DNA of 64,000 bases. It comes from Pythium myriotylum (lineage: Eukaryota > Oomycota > Peronosporomycetes > Pythiales > Pythiaceae). The position numbers and the translations under genes were made by a program. The notes under the pieces were generated by a model. That model searched no databases. It saw nothing but the letters and a program-made list of their open reading frames with translations, and was not told the DNA's origin. The stretch lies in assembly GCA_023091665.1 (NCBI GenBank), contig JALJCQ010000013.1:1-64000 (forward strand). Direction: 5' to 3'. This document shows, piece after piece, positions 61,931 to 64,000 of this stretch. Within the stretch, counting starts at the first letter, position 1. Each line of letters opens with the position of its first letter.

Positions 61931-62078
61931 AGATTAGAGGAGACGAGCCAGCTATCTTCACAGGAGATCCGGTTACAAATCCGTCGTATGTTCGGACTGA
62001 GACCATCCGCCAGTCATCTGGATCGTCTGTGACGTCGGCATCAGGCAGGAGGACCTCCTTGAGAAGAAAGGGGTCCAT
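61650..62078 (-). CDS. Hypothetical 142-aa ORF in repeat region
   Basis: Starts MDPFLLKEVLLPDADV and covers most of the three degenerate repeats. I recognise no domain, and no signal peptide or membrane segment is visible. It could be a fragment of a larger repeat protein or a chance frame. Confidence 0.25.
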   Translation of the reverse strand: MDPFLLKEVLLPDADVTDDPDDWRMVSVRTYDGFVTGSPVKIAGSSPLISLHTISKLRQTSVTWLQDALIGSSRQRSGSYGLTCLVSEIWAVYINQAAPQVSQRAVYFTWEEEGPVNAITQTACSRGVYLNFLRLTDAAYNF

Positions 62079-62411
62079 TTGATGGTGGCTTAGTATCGAG
62101 CAACCATTTTCGTTGAGCTGATTGCGGCACTCCTTGTACTTTCCGTTGTGGCGCGTGCAGTCTAAACCATCACCGTGAGCAACCCAATATGTCTCGCTGG
62201 CAGAATAATAACCGACAAAGACAGCTTCTGAGCGCTGGGAAGAAGGGCTCGGTGGCCACCAATGGGCGAACGGCGCCTGACCACGGGATAATGCGGAGGT
62301 GAGCCGTCGACTTCACGGAAGATCACTTTCAAATTGGACTTGGGACGCTCAAGCGCAGTTTCAACTCCACCAAACTCTTCACCAAAGAACCAAGTAACCA
62401 CCATCGTAACC
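62079..62411. other. Upstream region of the FAD monooxygenase
   Basis: No gene seen. The stretch just before the ATG is rich in caac/cacc and may be the 5' UTR. Confidence 0.5.
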
Positions 62412-63686
62412 ATGGAGCCGATCCGCATCGCCGTCGTGGGAGCTGGACCCTCCGGTCTTACGTTCGCCAGCATCCTGCAGCGCAAGGCCCGCGAGCTGCA
62501 AGACCAAGGCAAGCCTGTGCCATGGGCAGTGAACTTGTACGACGGTGGCTCGGGTCCCGAGTCCCGTCATATCGGCGGTAGCCTGGATCTCGGCAAGCAC
62601 ACGGGTCTCGCCGCGCTCCAGGCGGCCGGTCTCTACAATCGATTTCACGACTTTGCTCGTCCAGAGGGCCAAGAGCTCCGTCTCATGAACCATCGCGGCG
62701 AGACGGTATTCTACTTCGATGGAAACGCAACCTTTGAGAGCGATCGCTACAGCCCGGAGATCGACCGCTCGCAGCTCAACCAAATCCTCGAAGAGTCTCT
62801 ACCCAAGGATGCGATCCAGTGGGGCCACAAGCTCCTCAGCGTTCAACCGCGCGACAAGGGCTACGAATTGGTCTTTACCGAAGACCGGACTGTTCTCGCC
62901 GACGTTGTCGTCGGTGCCGACGGTGCATGGTCTCGTGTGCGACCGCTCGTGACAGACAAGAAGCCAGAGTTCCAGGGCGCTGGGGCAACCTCTTTGGACG
63001 TCACCATTCGCGACTTCGACAACCGCTACCCGGAGCTGGCCGCTCTCGTGAACCATGGCACTCTCTACGCCTTCGGCGGCGGCAACACGATTGTAGCTCA
63101 ACGCAATTCGAACAGCGTTTTCCATGTGCACCTGGCAATGTGCTCGCCACCTGATTGGCGCCAGCACGAACTGTTCAAGAACGCTACGACTGATCGTGAA
63201 CGACTCACGATACTTGCGACGACGCAGTTCGCGCACTGGGGCGAGAAGCTCCGCGAGCTCGCGATGGTCGTGGCTGAAAACGTCAGCGACGATAAGGATG
63301 CGCCAACGCTTGTATCGTGGCCGTTCTACGCGATGCCTGTCGGAATCTCGTGGGAGAACCGCCCGAATGCCACGTTGATTGGCGACGCCGCGCATCTCAT
63401 GTCGCCCTGTGCGGGCGAAGGTGTCAACACCGCGATGCTGGACGCCAAGGAGTTGGCCCTTGCTATCTCCGACGCGCTTGTTGATGTCGCAGGTAAAACA
63501 ACGGACTCGCTGGCGAAGACGGAGGCGGCAATTGCCAAGTACGAACGCGAGATGTTCGCGCGCGTGGAGGATCCCACTCGACGATCGGCTGAGAACCTCG
63601 ACCTCTTCTTCAAGGCACCAGAGATGTTGATCGATCACGTCGCGAAGATCTTTCCACCGTTGTGCCCTCCGCCAGTGTCAGCTTGA
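62412..63686 (+). CDS. FAD-dependent monooxygenase (TetX/aromatic hydroxylase-like)
   Basis: 424 aa, expected to oxidise a small organic substrate with FAD, NAD(P)H and O2. The ATG at 62412 directly precedes the dinucleotide fold IRIAVVGAGPSG (4-15); the frame is open 26 codons upstream but those residues are not conserved in character. Other family motifs are the DG motif VVVGADGAWSRVR (165-177) and the GD motif TLIGDAAHLMSPCAGEGVN (321-339). An early block GGSLDLGKHTGLAAL (55-69) is typical of TetX-like enzymes. No signal peptide or membrane segment is seen, so it is probably cytosolic. Substrate unknown. Confidence 0.9.
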   Translation: MEPIRIAVVGAGPSGLTFASILQRKARELQDQGKPVPWAVNLYDGGSGPESRHIGGSLDLGKHTGLAALQAAGLYNRFHDFARPEGQELRLMNHRGETVFYFDGNATFESDRYSPEIDRSQLNQILEESLPKDAIQWGHKLLSVQPRDKGYELVFTEDRTVLADVVVGADGAWSRVRPLVTDKKPEFQGAGATSLDVTIRDFDNRYPELAALVNHGTLYAFGGGNTIVAQRNSNSVFHVHLAMCSPPDWRQHELFKNATTDRERLTILATTQFAHWGEKLRELAMVVAENVSDDKDAPTLVSWPFYAMPVGISWENRPNATLIGDAAHLMSPCAGEGVNTAMLDAKELALAISDALVDVAGKTTDSLAKTEAAIAKYEREMFARVEDPTRRSAENLDLFFKAPEMLIDHVAKIFPPLCPPPVSA

Positions 63687-64000
63687 ATGGTTGAATAAGT
63701 ACTGGCAGAGTTGAATTCACGACTGACTCCCATACGTGACCAAACAATATACCTTCCATTCCGTCGTGATATGATCACTTGTTGGCTTTAGAAGAGTTTC
63801 TTCGCAACAGCATCGACCATGCGCTGTCTGAGCTCCCCTGGATTTATTGCTTATCGGCGTCGACAACACAACAAAGGGTATTTTTAGAAGCACCCTTTCA
63901 AAAGGAGCGCGTGCTAGAGTATCTCCACCTGTCACTGTACTTTCATCCCTTAGAGGTAGGTATCGCCCGCCTATACTTTAAGAAAAAGGCTGACCGCAAT
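63687..64000. other. Downstream flank of the FAD monooxygenase
   Basis: No gene recognised; only short frames. Confidence 0.5.

Noticed and set aside
63717..63935. 72-aa minus-strand ORF at the window edge
   Set aside because: Short, with no recognisable features.

Overview
The window reads as the left end of a chromosome from a stramenopile, most likely an oomycete. It opens with plant/stramenopile-type telomere repeats (CCCTAAA on the + strand, so the chromosome tip is at the left). Its unique genes look intronless. It also holds chromodomain Ty3/gypsy elements, secreted type-B carboxylesterases and a TetX-like FAD monooxygenase. I cannot name the species.

Region 1 (1-43,634) is a telomeric array of one family of Penelope-like retroelement (PLE), all copies in + orientation, with 5' ends toward the tip and 3' ends toward the centromere. 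I count 13 copies carrying reverse transcriptase (RT): 9 complete, three truncated inside ORF1 and one truncated inside RT, plus 5 short 3'-end fragments. The RT protein ends without a GIY-YIG endonuclease domain, as in the known telomere-attaching Athena/Coprina PLE classes. Copies 1-6 form a strict 3,577-bp tandem block. Copies 8-12 form a higher-order repeat of 6,280 bp (one truncated copy plus one full copy). Every copy or fragment ends at the same 3' sequence followed by CCCTAAA repeats, and truncations are always 5' and capped by CCCTAAA. This is the pattern expected if the chromosome's G-rich 3' end primes reverse transcription and telomerase then recaps it. ORF1 (coiled-coil/basic) and RT overlap in the -1 frame, with an A_AAA_AAC slippery heptamer in exact phase. 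The 3' UTR carries a dense array of perfect heat-shock elements that lies upstream of the next copy's ORF1.

Region 2 (43,632-51,192, minus strand) is a decayed Ty3/gypsy chromovirus, 'Gypsy-1'. Its 3' LTR is cut off and joined to telomere repeats, so this chromosome end probably formed by breakage inside the LTR and healing. The element is packed along its whole length with short perfect inverted repeats (stems 7-11 bp, loops mostly 3-10 nt). It also carries a 584-aa ORF on the opposite strand that overlaps the chromodomain coding sequence.

Region 3 (51,193-64,000) is gene-bearing subtelomere: a carboxylesterase gene split by a second chromovirus ('Gypsy-2', 52,674-58,090, minus strand), a convergent intact paralogous carboxylesterase (59,399-60,970, minus), a repeat-containing intergenic stretch, and a FAD-dependent monooxygenase (62,412-63,686, plus).

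All statements come from reading the sequence and the translated frames. No database search or structure prediction was run. Identity between PLE copies is judged from constant spacing, identical translations and a few diagnostic bases, not from a full alignment.
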